53,973 nt of DNA, taken from the NCBI GenBank assembly GCA_020444165.1, contig JAHLLK010000038.1:1-53973 (forward strand), written 5' to 3'. The translations under genes and the position numbers were made by a program. Positions 34,921 to 44,351 of this stretch are shown piece by piece. The stretch's first letter is position 1. The number at the start of each line of letters is the position of its first letter. The notes under the pieces are model-generated. The model worked only from the letters and a program-made list of their open reading frames with translations, searched no databases and was not told the origin of the DNA. This DNA comes from Deltaproteobacteria bacterium. Its GTDB lineage: Bacteria; Desulfobacterota; Desulfarculia; Desulfarculales; Desulfarculaceae.

Positions 34921-36805
34921 ACCGGGCAGGGGAACCCGCCGTGTCTCCGCGGCGCGGCAAGCCCGCCGCGTGGCCGGCGCCGGGCCCTGGGGCAGGGGCG
35001 CGGCCCTGGCTTTGGCCCTGGTCCTGGCTTTGGTCCTGGCCGGTTGGCTGGCCGCGGCCGGGGCTCTGGCCCAGGATTGCCCGCCGCCCGAGGGCGGCCT
35101 GACCCCCAAGGTCCCCACCCTGGCCCGGGCCACCAATCCCCACCCCTCGGACCTGGACCTTGTGTTGCCCCTGCCGGGCGGGGGGCGGATGGTCTTCCGC
35201 CACGTCTGTGTGCCGGCCAGCGGCCTGTTGGGGGACCTCCGGTTGGATCTGGGCTGCACGGATTGCGGCCGCCGGGACCTGGCCTTCATGGAGGCCCGGC
35301 GCCGGGTCTATCTGGCCGGCAGCTTCCGCCTGGCCGATTTGCCGCCGGCCTGGCGGGACAAGCTGACCGCCTGCGCCAGGCAGGGCGACGGCCGCTGCCC
35401 GGACCCGGCCGACCGCACGGCCCAGGGTTTTTACTACTTCATCGGCAAGTACGAGGTGAGCCGCCAGCAGTGGCAGGCCGTGCAACGCTGGCGGCAGGGC
35501 AGGGACGCCGCCCCCGCGGCTGCCTCCGCCGCTGCCCCCGCCCCGGCCCCCGCCCTGGGCCCGGACGACGCCCGCCCCATCACGGACATCTCCTGGTTCG
35601 AGGCCCAGGAGTTCGCGGCGGCCTACACCGAGTGGCTGCTGCGAGAGCCAAGCCATCCCTTGCCCAGCTTCGGCCAGGGACGCACCGCCTTCCTGCGCCT
35701 GCCCACCGAGGCGGAGTGGGAATACGCCGCCCGGGGAGGCCAAAAGCTGAGCGAATTGCAGTTCAACCAGGAGGACATCTTCCCCCTGGGGGACAAGCCG
35801 CTGGCCGCCTACGCCGTGTTCAGCCTGCGGGGAGCGGCCAAGCTGCCGGAGCGGCCGGCCTGGATCGGCAGCCGCTGCCCCAACCCGCTGGGGCTCTATG
35901 ACACCGCGGGCAACGTCAGCGAGATGGTGGGCGATCTGTTCAGCTTTTCCGTGGGCCAGCGCGCCCACGGCGGGGCCGGCGGCTTTGTGATCAAGGGGGG
36001 CAGCTTTTTGAAGACCCAGGCCGAGGTGCTGCCGGGACGCCGCGAGGAGATGCCGTTTTTCCTGGGCCAAGGGCCCTACCGGGCCGCGGACCTGGGCTTC
36101 CGGCTGGTCATCGCCGGCATCCTGACTCCCCAGGATCGCGACCAGGAGCTGCGGTCCGCCTGGAGCAAGCTGGGCGAGACCGGGGGGGACGGCGGCGCCG
36201 AGCCGGGGGTGCTGGCCCGGGAGATGGACCCCACCCTGGACCCCCTGGCCCAGATCGATCGCCTGCTGAAAAGTTCGGCCAACCCGGCCGAGAAGAAGAA
36301 CCTCCAGTATCTCCGGGACGTGATCAAGGCCAAGCAAAGCGTCATCGCCGAGCAGCGGGCCGAGAGCGCCCGGGGCGCCATCCGCACGGCCCTGTTCACG
36401 GCCGAGTCCGTCGCCAGCTATGCGGTGCGGCGCAAATGGACCGAGCTGGAGCTGCAAGGCTTCCGGCAGAAATGCCAAGCGGACCAGAACCCGGCCACCC
36501 GCCAGGCCGCGGCCCAGGAGATGGCCCGGGTCCAGGAGGCCCTGGAGCGTCTGGCCAACACCATCAATGCTTCGCTCAATTTCTACATGGACCGGGTAAA
36601 GGACAGCGCCAACTATGATCCCCAGGAGTTCCAGGCCCAGATGATGCGCATCTCCGATGAACTCCGGGGGCAGGACAAGGTGACCCGCAGTTTCCGCGAG
36701 CATTGGGAGATGTTGGCCAAGCACATAATTCAATACCGTTTCAACCCGGCCAGCTTCACCCGGGCGGCGGTGAAACAGGATTTGTTGCCGGCCAATCTGC
36801 AATAA
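34910..36805 (+). CDS. Exported FGE-sulfatase (SUMF1-like) fold protein lacking catalytic cysteines
   Basis: The 631-residue protein has a signal or anchor segment (about 30-54: AALALALVLALVLAGWLAAAG). A formylglycine-generating-enzyme fold follows at about 165-405, with FYYFIGKYEVSRQQWQAV, LRLPTEAEWEYAARGG, LGLYDTAGNVSEMV, VIKGGSFL and DLGFRLV in order. The active-site cysteines expected after GGSW are absent (GGSFLKTQ here), so oxidase activity is unlikely and a binding role is more probable. The C-terminal 220 residues are helical and probably coiled coil. I use GTG 34910 because GGAGG lies six bases upstream; this overlaps the permease gene by 11 bases. Confidence 0.78.
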   Translation: MRCEPGRGTRRVSAARQARRVAGAGPWGRGAALALALVLALVLAGWLAAAGALAQDCPPPEGGLTPKVPTLARATNPHPSDLDLVLPLPGGGRMVFRHVCVPASGLLGDLRLDLGCTDCGRRDLAFMEARRRVYLAGSFRLADLPPAWRDKLTACARQGDGRCPDPADRTAQGFYYFIGKYEVSRQQWQAVQRWRQGRDAAPAAASAAAPAPAPALGPDDARPITDISWFEAQEFAAAYTEWLLREPSHPLPSFGQGRTAFLRLPTEAEWEYAARGGQKLSELQFNQEDIFPLGDKPLAAYAVFSLRGAAKLPERPAWIGSRCPNPLGLYDTAGNVSEMVGDLFSFSVGQRAHGGAGGFVIKGGSFLKTQAEVLPGRREEMPFFLGQGPYRAADLGFRLVIAGILTPQDRDQELRSAWSKLGETGGDGGAEPGVLAREMDPTLDPLAQIDRLLKSSANPAEKKNLQYLRDVIKAKQSVIAEQRAESARGAIRTALFTAESVASYAVRRKWTELELQGFRQKCQADQNPATRQAAAQEMARVQEALERLANTINASLNFYMDRVKDSANYDPQEFQAQMMRISDELRGQDKVTRSFREHWEMLAKHIIQYRFNPASFTRAAVKQDLLPANLQ

Positions 36806-36861
36806 AAGGCGGCGGGTCCCGTCAGGCAGAAACCGCTTTCTGCCGGCAAAGGGGGGGAGGA

Positions 36862-37728
36862 ATGTTTACGGCCCTGCGGAGAAAAAGTTGCACCGCCCTG
36901 GTGGCGGCCGGCCTGGTCTTGTTGGGGATATGGTCTGCCGGCTGCGGCACCCTGCCCCGCAAGACCACCGACGTGGAATATTACGAAGCCTGCTACGCGC
37001 CGATCCAGGAACTGCGCAACCAGCAGGAATCCCTGAAGATGGCCACCGCCAGCGGGGTGTTTTTGGGTGCCCTGGGGGGCATGCTGGTCGGTTATCTGAG
37101 CACCGGCAAGCTGGAGGGCGCCCTGGTCGGGCTCGGGGCCGGCGCGCTGGCCGGCGGCCTGGCCGGTTACGCCATGGAAAGAAACAAACAGATTCAATCC
37201 GACGCTATGCGTTACATCAGCTATCAGGCAGATATCAATGAGGATACCTCCAAGCTGGATCGCACCCTGGTGGCCGCGGGCGGGGCGCAAAAGTGTTATG
37301 ACCAAGAGTTCCAGCAGCTCTTGGGTCTGATGCGGGACAAGGCCATCAGCAAGGACGAGGCCCGCAAGCGCTTCACGGAGATTCAGGACGGCAGCGCCGA
37401 GGCCGCGGCCATCCTGGGCAGCATCAGCGACGCGGCCAATGGCCGGGTGGAGCAGTACCAGGAGGCCCTGAAGTACGAGGCGGCCAAGGCCAGCGTGGGG
37501 GTGGATGAGATCATGGTGGCCCTGCCCAAGGAAAAGGACGCCACCCTAAGCTCCTCCACAGAGTTCACCAACAGCAATTTGGACGGCAAGGGCGAACTGG
37601 TGGCCATGGGCCGGGCCTCTGGCCGGCTACAGGAGAAGCAGGCCGAGCTGAAGGTGGCCAAAACCAACATGGAAGAGACCATCGCTGATTACTCCAAGAA
37701 GTTCGACATTCTCCTGTCGGGGATCTAA
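36862..37728 (+). CDS. Glycine-zipper lipoprotein
   Basis: The 288-residue precursor has a lipobox LGIWSAGC with lipidated Cys28, so it should sit in a membrane facing the periplasm. A glycine-zipper hydrophobic segment follows (about 70-115: GVFLGALGGMLVGYLST... LVGLGAGALAGGLAGYAM), as in Lpp/OmpA-associated or membrane-inserting proteins. The rest is helical and highly charged (about 120-288). It could insert into or bridge membranes for the srf assembly. The family is not recognised beyond these features. ATG 36862 has GGGGGAGG directly upstream. Confidence 0.75.
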   Translation: MFTALRRKSCTALVAAGLVLLGIWSAGCGTLPRKTTDVEYYEACYAPIQELRNQQESLKMATASGVFLGALGGMLVGYLSTGKLEGALVGLGAGALAGGLAGYAMERNKQIQSDAMRYISYQADINEDTSKLDRTLVAAGGAQKCYDQEFQQLLGLMRDKAISKDEARKRFTEIQDGSAEAAAILGSISDAANGRVEQYQEALKYEAAKASVGVDEIMVALPKEKDATLSSSTEFTNSNLDGKGELVAMGRASGRLQEKQAELKVAKTNMEETIADYSKKFDILLSGI

Positions 37729-37767
37729 CGGTGCCCGGCCCACGGAAAGGCAAAGGATAGTCCGGAC

Positions 37768-39654
37768 ATGGAAGCCGCCCGTTTTCTGACCGCCACCGAG
37801 ACCGGCGTCCTCACCGCCTTGCGGCTGGAGGGGCGGTATGTGGTCCAGGAGCACCAGCGCCTGCGGGATTTCCTGCGGGACCAGGGCCGGGAGGACCTGG
37901 CCAACCTGTTCGCCGAGCCCTTGGTGGGCCGAACCGGCCCCCACGGCTTCCAGACCGTGTCCTGGTACACGCCGTTGCAGGGCGAGATGCAGAGCCTGGC
38001 CGACCTGCCCGGCGACGACCGCACGGCCGCGGAGAGCCAACTGCGGCGCTTGCTCCGCGATCTGGAGCCATTCTTCAGCGACCCCGGGGTGGGCCGCCTC
38101 CTGCAACGGGCGGTGCTGGTGCCCAACCTGGCCGCCTGCAAGGTGGTGTTCGGCCAGGTGGTGCTGGTGGATTGGGGCTTTTGCCCGGGAGCCCCGGCCA
38201 GCGATCCCCGCTATTTCCCCAGCCATTGGGCCGCCACCTTGGGGCGCTTTGCCGATTTCGCCCCGGAAGCGCCTGGCCCAGAGGCGCCCAGCCTGGAAGC
38301 GCCCAGCCTGGAAGCGCCCGGCCCGCAGCCGCCCGTGCCGGCGGAGCCCGGCCCGGCGCAGCCTGGCCAGGCGGCAGGAGCCGGAGCGGCGGCCCTGGGA
38401 GCTGCGGCCCTGGGAGCGGCGGCCGGACCCGCCTCGGAGGCTCTGGCCGCCGAAAGGCCGGCGACCGTCGCCGCCCCGGAGGCTTCCGCGGCGGAATTCC
38501 CAGCTGCCGGGGGCCAGGACGCCCCGCCGCCTCTCTCGCCGGGGGAAGGGCCCGCGGCCGCGGTCTCCGGTCCCCCGCCATCCCCGGAACCGGGGCGCGC
38601 CGCCGGGTCCGCGGGTTCCTCTCCTCCGCCGGGGGGAGGACCGCCCCTTTCCCCACCACCACCCCCGCCCCCCGGGGAGCCGCCGCTGCCTTGGTATCGG
38701 CGCTGGGGCGTGTTGCTGCCGCTGGCTCTCTTGCTGCTCTTGGCCCTGGGCTGGGGGCTCTATGGCCGCTGGGCGGCCTGGCGGGCGGATGAGGGCCGCC
38801 TGCGGGATTTGCTGGAGGCCCGGGAAGCGGTGAACCGCTCGTTGGAGGAGCAGATCGCCCGCCAAAAGGAACTGTTGACCGGCGACGTCTGCGCCAAACT
38901 GCTCGGAGCCACGCCCTCCCCGGTGACCGCGCCCTTGCCCCCGGCCGCCACCCCCGCCCCCGCGGCCCCCCGCAATTTGACCGAGCTCTTGGAGCGCAGC
39001 ACCGTGTTGGTGGTGGCCCCCACGGCCGATGTCTCGGACGCCACCATGGGCACGGCGTTTTTCGTGACGCCGGAGTATTTGGTGACCAACCGGCACGTGG
39101 TGCAGAAAACCGGCTCCGCGGGGGTATTGATCACCAACAAGGTGTTGGGCCAGGCGCGGCGCTGCACCGTGGTGCAGATCAGTCAGGAGCCTTACCGCGA
39201 CTATGCCCTCTTGAAGCTGGACGGCCCGCCGGCCCCGGAGGTGTTGCCCTTGGGCTTTGCCAGTGGGGTGGCCAAGCTGGACCAGGTGGTGGCCGCGGGC
39301 TATCCCGGGCTCATCACCAGCGATGACCCCCAATTCAAGGCCTTGCTGCTGAAAGGCGACCTGAAGGCCGTGCCCGAGCTGGTGTTCTCGGCCGGCGAGG
39401 TGGCGGTGGTCTTGGAGCGACAGGTGCCGGTGATCGCGCACACCGCCGTGGTTTCCATGGGCAACAGCGGAGGGCCCCTGGTGGACCGTTGTGGCCGGGT
39501 GGTGGGCATCAACACCCTGATCAAAATGGACCGCACCTCGCGGCATCAGGGCAACTACGCCCTGGCCGCCAGTGATCTCCTGAAGTTTCTGCACGAGCAT
39601 GGCGTGGCCGTGCCCCAAGCTGGGACCCGCTGCCCGCCGGCGGTGGCCCAGTGA
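37768..39654 (+). CDS. SrfA-like N-terminal module fused to a membrane helix and trypsin-like protease
   Basis: The 628-residue protein has three parts. Residues about 1-170 match the N-terminal module of the three following paralogues (compare LFAEPLVG... SWYTPLQGE with LFAEPVAD... DWYSRTPGE, and VFGQVVLVDWGF with [12 protein letters not shown]). After a long Pro/Ala-rich linker comes a membrane helix (about 312-332) and a short coiled coil. Residues about 410-612 are a trypsin-like protease of the HtrA/Deg kind with a complete triad: His443 in TNRHVV, Asp478 in YRDYALLKL and Ser567 in MGNSGGPLV. No PDZ domain is present. The protease would face the periplasm and the N-module the cytosol. 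It lies 39 bases after the lipoprotein gene. Confidence 0.82.
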   Translation: MEAARFLTATETGVLTALRLEGRYVVQEHQRLRDFLRDQGREDLANLFAEPLVGRTGPHGFQTVSWYTPLQGEMQSLADLPGDDRTAAESQLRRLLRDLEPFFSDPGVGRLLQRAVLVPNLAACKVVFGQVVLVDWGFCPGAPASDPRYFPSHWAATLGRFADFAPEAPGPEAPSLEAPSLEAPGPQPPVPAEPGPAQPGQAAGAGAAALGAAALGAAAGPASEALAAERPATVAAPEASAAEFPAAGGQDAPPPLSPGEGPAAAVSGPPPSPEPGRAAGSAGSSPPPGGGPPLSPPPPPPPGEPPLPWYRRWGVLLPLALLLLLALGWGLYGRWAAWRADEGRLRDLLEAREAVNRSLEEQIARQKELLTGDVCAKLLGATPSPVTAPLPPAATPAPAAPRNLTELLERSTVLVVAPTADVSDATMGTAFFVTPEYLVTNRHVVQKTGSAGVLITNKVLGQARRCTVVQISQEPYRDYALLKLDGPPAPEVLPLGFASGVAKLDQVVAAGYPGLITSDDPQFKALLLKGDLKAVPELVFSAGEVAVVLERQVPVIAHTAVVSMGNSGGPLVDRCGRVVGINTLIKMDRTSRHQGNYALAASDLLKFLHEHGVAVPQAGTRCPPAVAQ

Positions 39655-39733
39655 CCGTCTTGGGCCGCCCCCGCCGGCGGGCCGTTCGCGGCGGACCGGG
39701 CTCGGGGCCACCTCGTAAGAGTCAGAGTCGCCC

Positions 39734-41164
39734 GTGAGCTTGCGTCAGCCGATATTCATCAGCGAGCGGGGAGCCTACCGCCCGCTCATCTTTCAGGGAA
39801 CCACGGTCTACCAGGCCCATCAGCAGCTCATGCGCTTGGTGGACGAACGCTTCGGGCCGGAGCACGTGGCCCTGTTTGCCGAGCCGGTGGCCGACCCGGG
39901 CCAGGACGCCATCGACTGGTACAGCCGGACCCCGGGCGAGGCGTGGCCCCTGGCCGAGGCCGGGCCCGAAGAGCGCCAGGCCGCCGTGGCCACCCTGGGC
40001 CGTTTGGTGTCCGATCTGGCTTCCTACGCCCAGGAGCTGGCCGCCTCGCCCGAGGCCAGCCGGCGCTCGGCCGGGGAGATGCTGCAACTGGCCTTGCAGC
40101 ACCCTGACGCCTCGTGTCTCTTTCTGGTGGGCGGGCAGCCGGTGTTGGCCGGCTGGGGCACCGCGCCCGGGGCCAGCGACCAGGCGCCGGAGAGCCTGAC
40201 CCGCTACCGCCAGGTGAGTGCGGGGGAGAGCCCGGAAGAGCTGATGCGCCGGGGGGCCGCGCCTCCGCCGAAGCCGCCGCCTCCGGCGCCGCCCCTGCCG
40301 CCCTGGCCGCCGGTCGGCCGGGATGGCTGCCTCCCGCGGTTCCTGTGGGGCCTGTTGGGCCTGGTGGCGCTCTTGGCCCTGTTGGCCTGGCTCTTGCCGC
40401 CGGGTTGTGTGCCTGGCGGGATGTTGCCCCGGGGCTGCGCCGGGCCCAGGGAAGGCGAGCTGGAGGTGCGGCTGTCCCAGATGGACCGGCGGGAGCAAGA
40501 GCTCCGGGCCGAGCTGGCCCGACTGGAGGCCGAGTTGGCGCGCCGGCGCCAGGAGTGCGCCCAGCGCCCCACGCCCACGCCCACGCCGGTCCCGACGCCC
40601 ACGCCCATCCCGCTGCCACCGACTCCGACTCCGCTGCCCACGCCCCAGCCGACGCCGACACCGCGGTCCACCCCCACGCCCCAGCCGACCCCTACGCCCA
40701 CGCCCCGGCCGACCCCCACCCCCGCCCCGGCGCCGACTCCCACTCCCACCCCGGCGCCGACTCCCACTCCCACCCCGGCGCCCCAGGAACCCCTCCGGGT
40801 GAGCAAAGAGGATCAGGAAAATAAGGATGTGCGCTTCCTGAAGGGCCAGTGGGTTTCGGACACCGGGCTGGTGGAGGAGAACACCGAGCGGCCCGTGACC
40901 ATGGAGCTGGATATCGACCAGAACGGCAACGGCACCGCCACCATCATCCGGGAGAACGGAACCCGTTGCCCGGCGCCCATGCGCTCCTATTTCAACGATA
41001 AGGGCCAGCTCATCTTCCAGGGCACCCAGCCTCATTTTTGTGGGGACGGCGGCAAGTTCCATCCTTCGGTGGTGGTCTGCCAACCCGGAGCGGACGGCCG
41101 GGCCCACTGCCAGGGGCGTCACCCCAACGGTCACACCTATGACGTGGGCATCCGGCGGCGCTGA
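39734..41164 (+). CDS. SrfA-like membrane protein, paralogue 1 of 3
   Basis: The 476-residue protein has a cytosolic N-module (about 1-165: [53 protein letters not shown]), a Pro-rich linker, one membrane helix (about 203-223), a coiled coil (about 237-275), a Pro-Thr repeat spacer (about 280-352) and a C-terminal domain of about 120 residues. That domain starts at [20 protein letters not shown] and has four cysteines (CPAPM, HFCGDG, VVCQPG, AHCQGR). From memory, the N-module and C-domain resemble the SrfA family; I could not check this. The start is GTG 39734 and the ribosome site is weak. The coiled coil and spacer would hold the C-domain away from the membrane. Confidence 0.75.
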   Translation: MSLRQPIFISERGAYRPLIFQGTTVYQAHQQLMRLVDERFGPEHVALFAEPVADPGQDAIDWYSRTPGEAWPLAEAGPEERQAAVATLGRLVSDLASYAQELAASPEASRRSAGEMLQLALQHPDASCLFLVGGQPVLAGWGTAPGASDQAPESLTRYRQVSAGESPEELMRRGAAPPPKPPPPAPPLPPWPPVGRDGCLPRFLWGLLGLVALLALLAWLLPPGCVPGGMLPRGCAGPREGELEVRLSQMDRREQELRAELARLEAELARRRQECAQRPTPTPTPVPTPTPIPLPPTPTPLPTPQPTPTPRSTPTPQPTPTPTPRPTPTPAPAPTPTPTPAPTPTPTPAPQEPLRVSKEDQENKDVRFLKGQWVSDTGLVEENTERPVTMELDIDQNGNGTATIIRENGTRCPAPMRSYFNDKGQLIFQGTQPHFCGDGGKFHPSVVVCQPGADGRAHCQGRHPNGHTYDVGIRRR

Positions 41165-41233
41165 GCCGCGGCGCCCGCGGGCGGCTTGGCACAGAGCGGG
41201 AGCCGGGCCGTACCCCAGGAGTCGGAGTCTTCC

Positions 41234-42628
41234 ATGAGCTTAGGCCAGCCGATATATACCAGCGCGCGGGGGGGCTATCGCCCTCTGATCTACCAGGGCA
41301 CCACGGTGTACCAGGCCCACCCGCAGCTCACGCGCCTGGTGGGCGAACGCTTGGGCCCGGAGCACGTGGCCCTGTTGGCCGAGCCGGTGGCTGACCCGGC
41401 CCAGGAAGCCATTGACTGGTACAGCCGGGTCCCGGGTGAGGCGCGCCCCCTGGACGAGGCTGGGCCGGAAGAGCGCCAGGCGGCCCTGGTCACCCTGGGG
41501 CGGTTGGTGTCCGAGCTGGCTTCCTTTGCCCAGGAGCTGGCCGCCTCGCCCGAGGCCAGCCGGCGCGCGGCCGGGGAGATGCTGCAACTGGCCCTGCAAC
41601 ACCCCGACGCCTCGTGTCTCTTTCTGGTGGGCGGGCAGCCGGTTTTGGCCGGCTGGGGCACCGCGCCAGGGGCCAGCGACCAGGCGCCGGAAAGCCTGAC
41701 CCGCTACCGCCTGGTGGGCCCCGGGGAGAACCCGGAGGAAGCGCCGCGCCGGGCGGCCGTGCCTCCACCGGAGCCGCCGCCACCGGCTCCCCCCGCGCCC
41801 CCCGCGCCACCCGTGCCGCCAGCGGGCGGGGAAGGCTGCCTCCCCCGGTTCCTGTGGGGGCTGTTGGGCCTCTTGGCCCTCTTGGTCCTCCTGGCCTGGC
41901 TCTTGCCGCCTGGCTGCGTGCCGGTCGGGGTTTTGCCGCGAGGGTGCCAGGTCCCGGCGGGGGGCGATCTGGAGGTGCGGCTGGCCCAACTGGACCAGCG
42001 GGAGGAGGAGCTCCGGGCCGAGCTGGCCCGCTTGGCGGCGGAAGTGGCCTGGCAGCGGGAGGAGTGCGCCCAGCGCCCCACGCCCACGCCGATCCCGACG
42101 CCCACGCCCACCCCGCTGCCGCCGACTCCGATGCCTACGCCCACGCTCCGGCCGACTCCGACTCCGACGCCACGGCCTGTGCCCACGCCCACGCCCCTGC
42201 CGACGCCGATGCCAACGCCGACACCCACTCTTGCCCCCACCCCGGCCCCCAACGAGCCCCTCCGGGTGAGCAAGGAGGATCAGAAAAACAAGGATGTACG
42301 CTTCCTGAAGGGCCAGTGGGTCTCGGAGACCCCGCTGGTGGAGAGGGGCACCAATAAACCGATAACCGTGGAGTGGGAATTGGATGAGAAAGGCCATGGC
42401 CTTGTCACCACTACCAGGGAGAACGGCAGCCGCTGCCGCGGCCCCATGCAGGCCTATTTTGATGAAAAGGGCCAGTTGGTCTTTCGGGGCACCCAGCAGA
42501 TTTGTGAGGGCGGCGGCGGGTTCAATCCCACGGAGACAGTTTGTCAAGTGGGACCCGATGGTCGGGCCTATTGTCATGGTAGCCATCCCAACGGGAACAC
42601 CTACAAAGTGGGCATTCGCCGGAAGTGA
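41234..42628 (+). CDS. SrfA-like membrane protein, paralogue 2 of 3
   Basis: The 464-residue protein has the same layout as its neighbours: N-module (about 1-165), Pro-rich linker, membrane helix (about 206-226), coiled coil ([20 protein letters not shown] onward, about 242-275), Pro-Thr spacer and a C-domain from about 340 ([19 protein letters not shown]). The cysteines of the C-domain are conserved (CRGPM, QICEGG, TVCQVG, AYCHGS). N-module DNA is close to identical in blocks to the flanking copies, while the C-domains differ more. The ATG has CAGGAG 11 bases upstream, within a leader shared with paralogue 3. Confidence 0.75.
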   Translation: MSLGQPIYTSARGGYRPLIYQGTTVYQAHPQLTRLVGERLGPEHVALLAEPVADPAQEAIDWYSRVPGEARPLDEAGPEERQAALVTLGRLVSELASFAQELAASPEASRRAAGEMLQLALQHPDASCLFLVGGQPVLAGWGTAPGASDQAPESLTRYRLVGPGENPEEAPRRAAVPPPEPPPPAPPAPPAPPVPPAGGEGCLPRFLWGLLGLLALLVLLAWLLPPGCVPVGVLPRGCQVPAGGDLEVRLAQLDQREEELRAELARLAAEVAWQREECAQRPTPTPIPTPTPTPLPPTPMPTPTLRPTPTPTPRPVPTPTPLPTPMPTPTPTLAPTPAPNEPLRVSKEDQKNKDVRFLKGQWVSETPLVERGTNKPITVEWELDEKGHGLVTTTRENGSRCRGPMQAYFDEKGQLVFRGTQQICEGGGGFNPTETVCQVGPDGRAYCHGSHPNGNTYKVGIRRK

Positions 42629-42697
42629 GGCCCCGCGCCCGCTGGCGGCTGGCCGCGGAGCGGGAGTAGGGCCGCACCCCAGGAGCAGAAAAAGTCC

Positions 42698-44125
42698 ATG
42701 AGCTTGCGCCAGCCCATATATACCAGTGCGCGGGGAGCTTACCGCCCTCTGCTCCACCAGGGGACCACGGTCTACCAGGCCCACCCGCAGCTCATGCGCC
42801 TGGTGGGCGAACACTTCGGGCCGGAGCACGTGGCCCTGTTCGCCGAGCCGGTGGCCGACCCGGCCCAGGAAGCCATTGACTGGTACAGCCGGGTCCCGGG
42901 TGAGGCCCGCCCCCTGACCGAGGCCGCGCCGGCCGACCGCGAGATAGCTTTGGCCACCCTGGGGCGCTTGGTAGCCGACCTGGCTTCCTTTGCCCAGGAG
43001 CTGACCGCCTCGCCCGAGGCCAGCCAACGCGCGGCCGGGGAGATGCTGCAACTGGCCCTGCAACACCCCGACGCTAGGTGTCTCTTTCTGGTGGGCGGGC
43101 AGCCGGTGTTGGCCGGCTGGGGCACCGCGCCAGGGGCCAGCGACCAGGAGCCGGAAAGCCTGACCCGCTACCGCCTGGTGGGCCCCGGGGAGAACCCGGA
43201 GGAACCGCCGCGCTGGGCGGCCGTGCCCCCACCGGAGCCGCCGCTCCCGGCTCCTCCCGCGCCCCCCTTGCCGCCCCCGCCGCCCCCGCCGCCCCCCGGC
43301 CGGGACGGCTGCCTCCCGCAGCTCCTTTGGGGCCTTTGGGGCCTGTTGGGACTGTTGGCCCTCTTGGTCCTCCTGGCCTGGCTCTTGCCGCCCGGCTGTA
43401 TGCCCCGGGGGGTGGTGCCGCCTGGCTGCGACAGGCGAGCGGCCGGGGTGGGGTTGGACGACCAGGAGGTGCGGCTGGCCCAACTGGACCGTCGGGGGGA
43501 AGAACTCCGGGCCGAGCGGGCCCGCCTGGCGGCCGAGGTGGCCCGGCGGCGCCAGGAGTGCGCCCAGCGCCCGACCCCCACGCCCACGCCTACGCCGCTG
43601 CCGCCCACGCCGACGCCGACGCCCTTGCCCCGGCCGACACCTTTGCCCCGGCCGAGGCCGACGCCGCGGCCGATACCGACGCTGGGGCCGCAGCCTGCCC
43701 CCATACCCCAGCCTGTCCTCACGCTCCGGCCCACCCCAACGGTCAAAGTGCCCCTCCGGGTGAGCAGGGAGGACCAGAAAAATCGGGAAATGCGCTTCTT
43801 GAAGGGAAAGTGGGTGTCGGAATCCAGGCTGGGAGGGCTGTGCGCCAATAATACTGTGCTCGCGGAACTGGATTTCGCTGAGAATGGCGAGGGCTTTGCG
43901 ATAATCCTCCGGGCGAATGGTTTGCGCTGCGCCGCACCCATTAGGGCATATTTCGATGATCAGGGACGGCTCAGGTTCCAGACAGTGCGAGAGCACTGGT
44001 GTGGAGACGCGTGCTATTTCTTTCCGCCCACGGTGGAGTGCCAGGTGGGGCCCGACGGCCGGACCCACTGCCAAGGCCGCCGACCCGACGGGAACTCCTT
44101 CCCGGTGGACATCTGGCGGTGGTGA
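42698..44125 (+). CDS. SrfA-like membrane protein, paralogue 3 of 3
   Basis: The 475-residue protein has an N-module (about 1-165), a Pro-rich linker, a membrane helix (about 212-236), a coiled coil, a Pro-Thr/Pro-Arg spacer and a C-domain from about 352 (LRVSREDQKNREMRFLKGKW). The C-domain is the most divergent of the three: it has an extra cysteine near LGGLCANN and a changed centre (REHWCGDACYFF). The ATG follows CCCCAGGAG as in paralogue 2. It is the last gene of the cluster; I found no clear terminator after it, and the interrupted tRNA-Thr gene follows after 125 bases. Confidence 0.75.
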   Translation: MSLRQPIYTSARGAYRPLLHQGTTVYQAHPQLMRLVGEHFGPEHVALFAEPVADPAQEAIDWYSRVPGEARPLTEAAPADREIALATLGRLVADLASFAQELTASPEASQRAAGEMLQLALQHPDARCLFLVGGQPVLAGWGTAPGASDQEPESLTRYRLVGPGENPEEPPRWAAVPPPEPPLPAPPAPPLPPPPPPPPPGRDGCLPQLLWGLWGLLGLLALLVLLAWLLPPGCMPRGVVPPGCDRRAAGVGLDDQEVRLAQLDRRGEELRAERARLAAEVARRRQECAQRPTPTPTPTPLPPTPTPTPLPRPTPLPRPRPTPRPIPTLGPQPAPIPQPVLTLRPTPTVKVPLRVSREDQKNREMRFLKGKWVSESRLGGLCANNTVLAELDFAENGEGFAIILRANGLRCAAPIRAYFDDQGRLRFQTVREHWCGDACYFFPPTVECQVGPDGRTHCQGRRPDGNSFPVDIWRW

Positions 44126-44205
44126 GCCAGGACGGGGGAGGCTACGGCCGGGGCGGCGCACCCCTGTGTTTCCATGCGAGATTTCAGCCGATTCGCGGGT
44201 GGCGC

Positions 44206-44234
44206 TTGACGGGGCTAACCAACTGGGGTATATG
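44206..44234 (+). promoter_or_regulatory. Promoter of the interrupted tRNA-Thr gene
   Basis: TTGACG, 17 bases, TATATG, ending 16 bases before the tRNA 5' half. It should still be active. Confidence 0.6.
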
Positions 44235-44250
44235 GTTTTTTCACAACTTA

Positions 44251-44288
44251 GCCGGCGTAGCTCAGGGGCAGAGCAGCTGATTCGTAAT
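44251..44288 (+). pseudogene. 5' half of tRNA-Thr (CGT), interrupted by the integrated element (attachment site)
   Basis: GCCGGCG acceptor strand, D arm GCTC-AGGGGCA-GAGC, and anticodon stem GCTGA with loop TTCGTAA match a bacterial tRNA-Thr with anticodon CGT. The expected continuation TCAGC (anticodon 3' stem), T arm and acceptor strand are missing: after base 44288 the sequence changes to AGACTTCC and leads to an integrase gene 64 bases later. I did not find the 3' half elsewhere in the window. The junction in or just after the anticodon loop is a known type of tyrosine-integrase target. Confidence 0.8.
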
Positions 44289-44351
44289 AGACTTCCGGCC
44301 CCAATAATTCCGGCTGGTTAGCGCTTCAGTCCTTGAAAACTCTTCGCAAAA

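Noticed and set aside
38270..38330. A CRISPR-like or other short repeat array at the SLEAP-type repeats
   Set aside because: The repeats are coding (Pro/Ala/Glu linker of the protease protein), short and without spacers.
40560..40790. Tandem DNA repeat array of CCCACGCC-type units
   Set aside because: It encodes the in-frame Pro-Thr spacer of an SrfA-like protein and is described there, not as a separate element.
41240..44161. A 973-codon antisense frame across two SrfA-like paralogues
   Set aside because: It arises from the duplicated GC-rich sequence and runs through two genes and the spacer between them.
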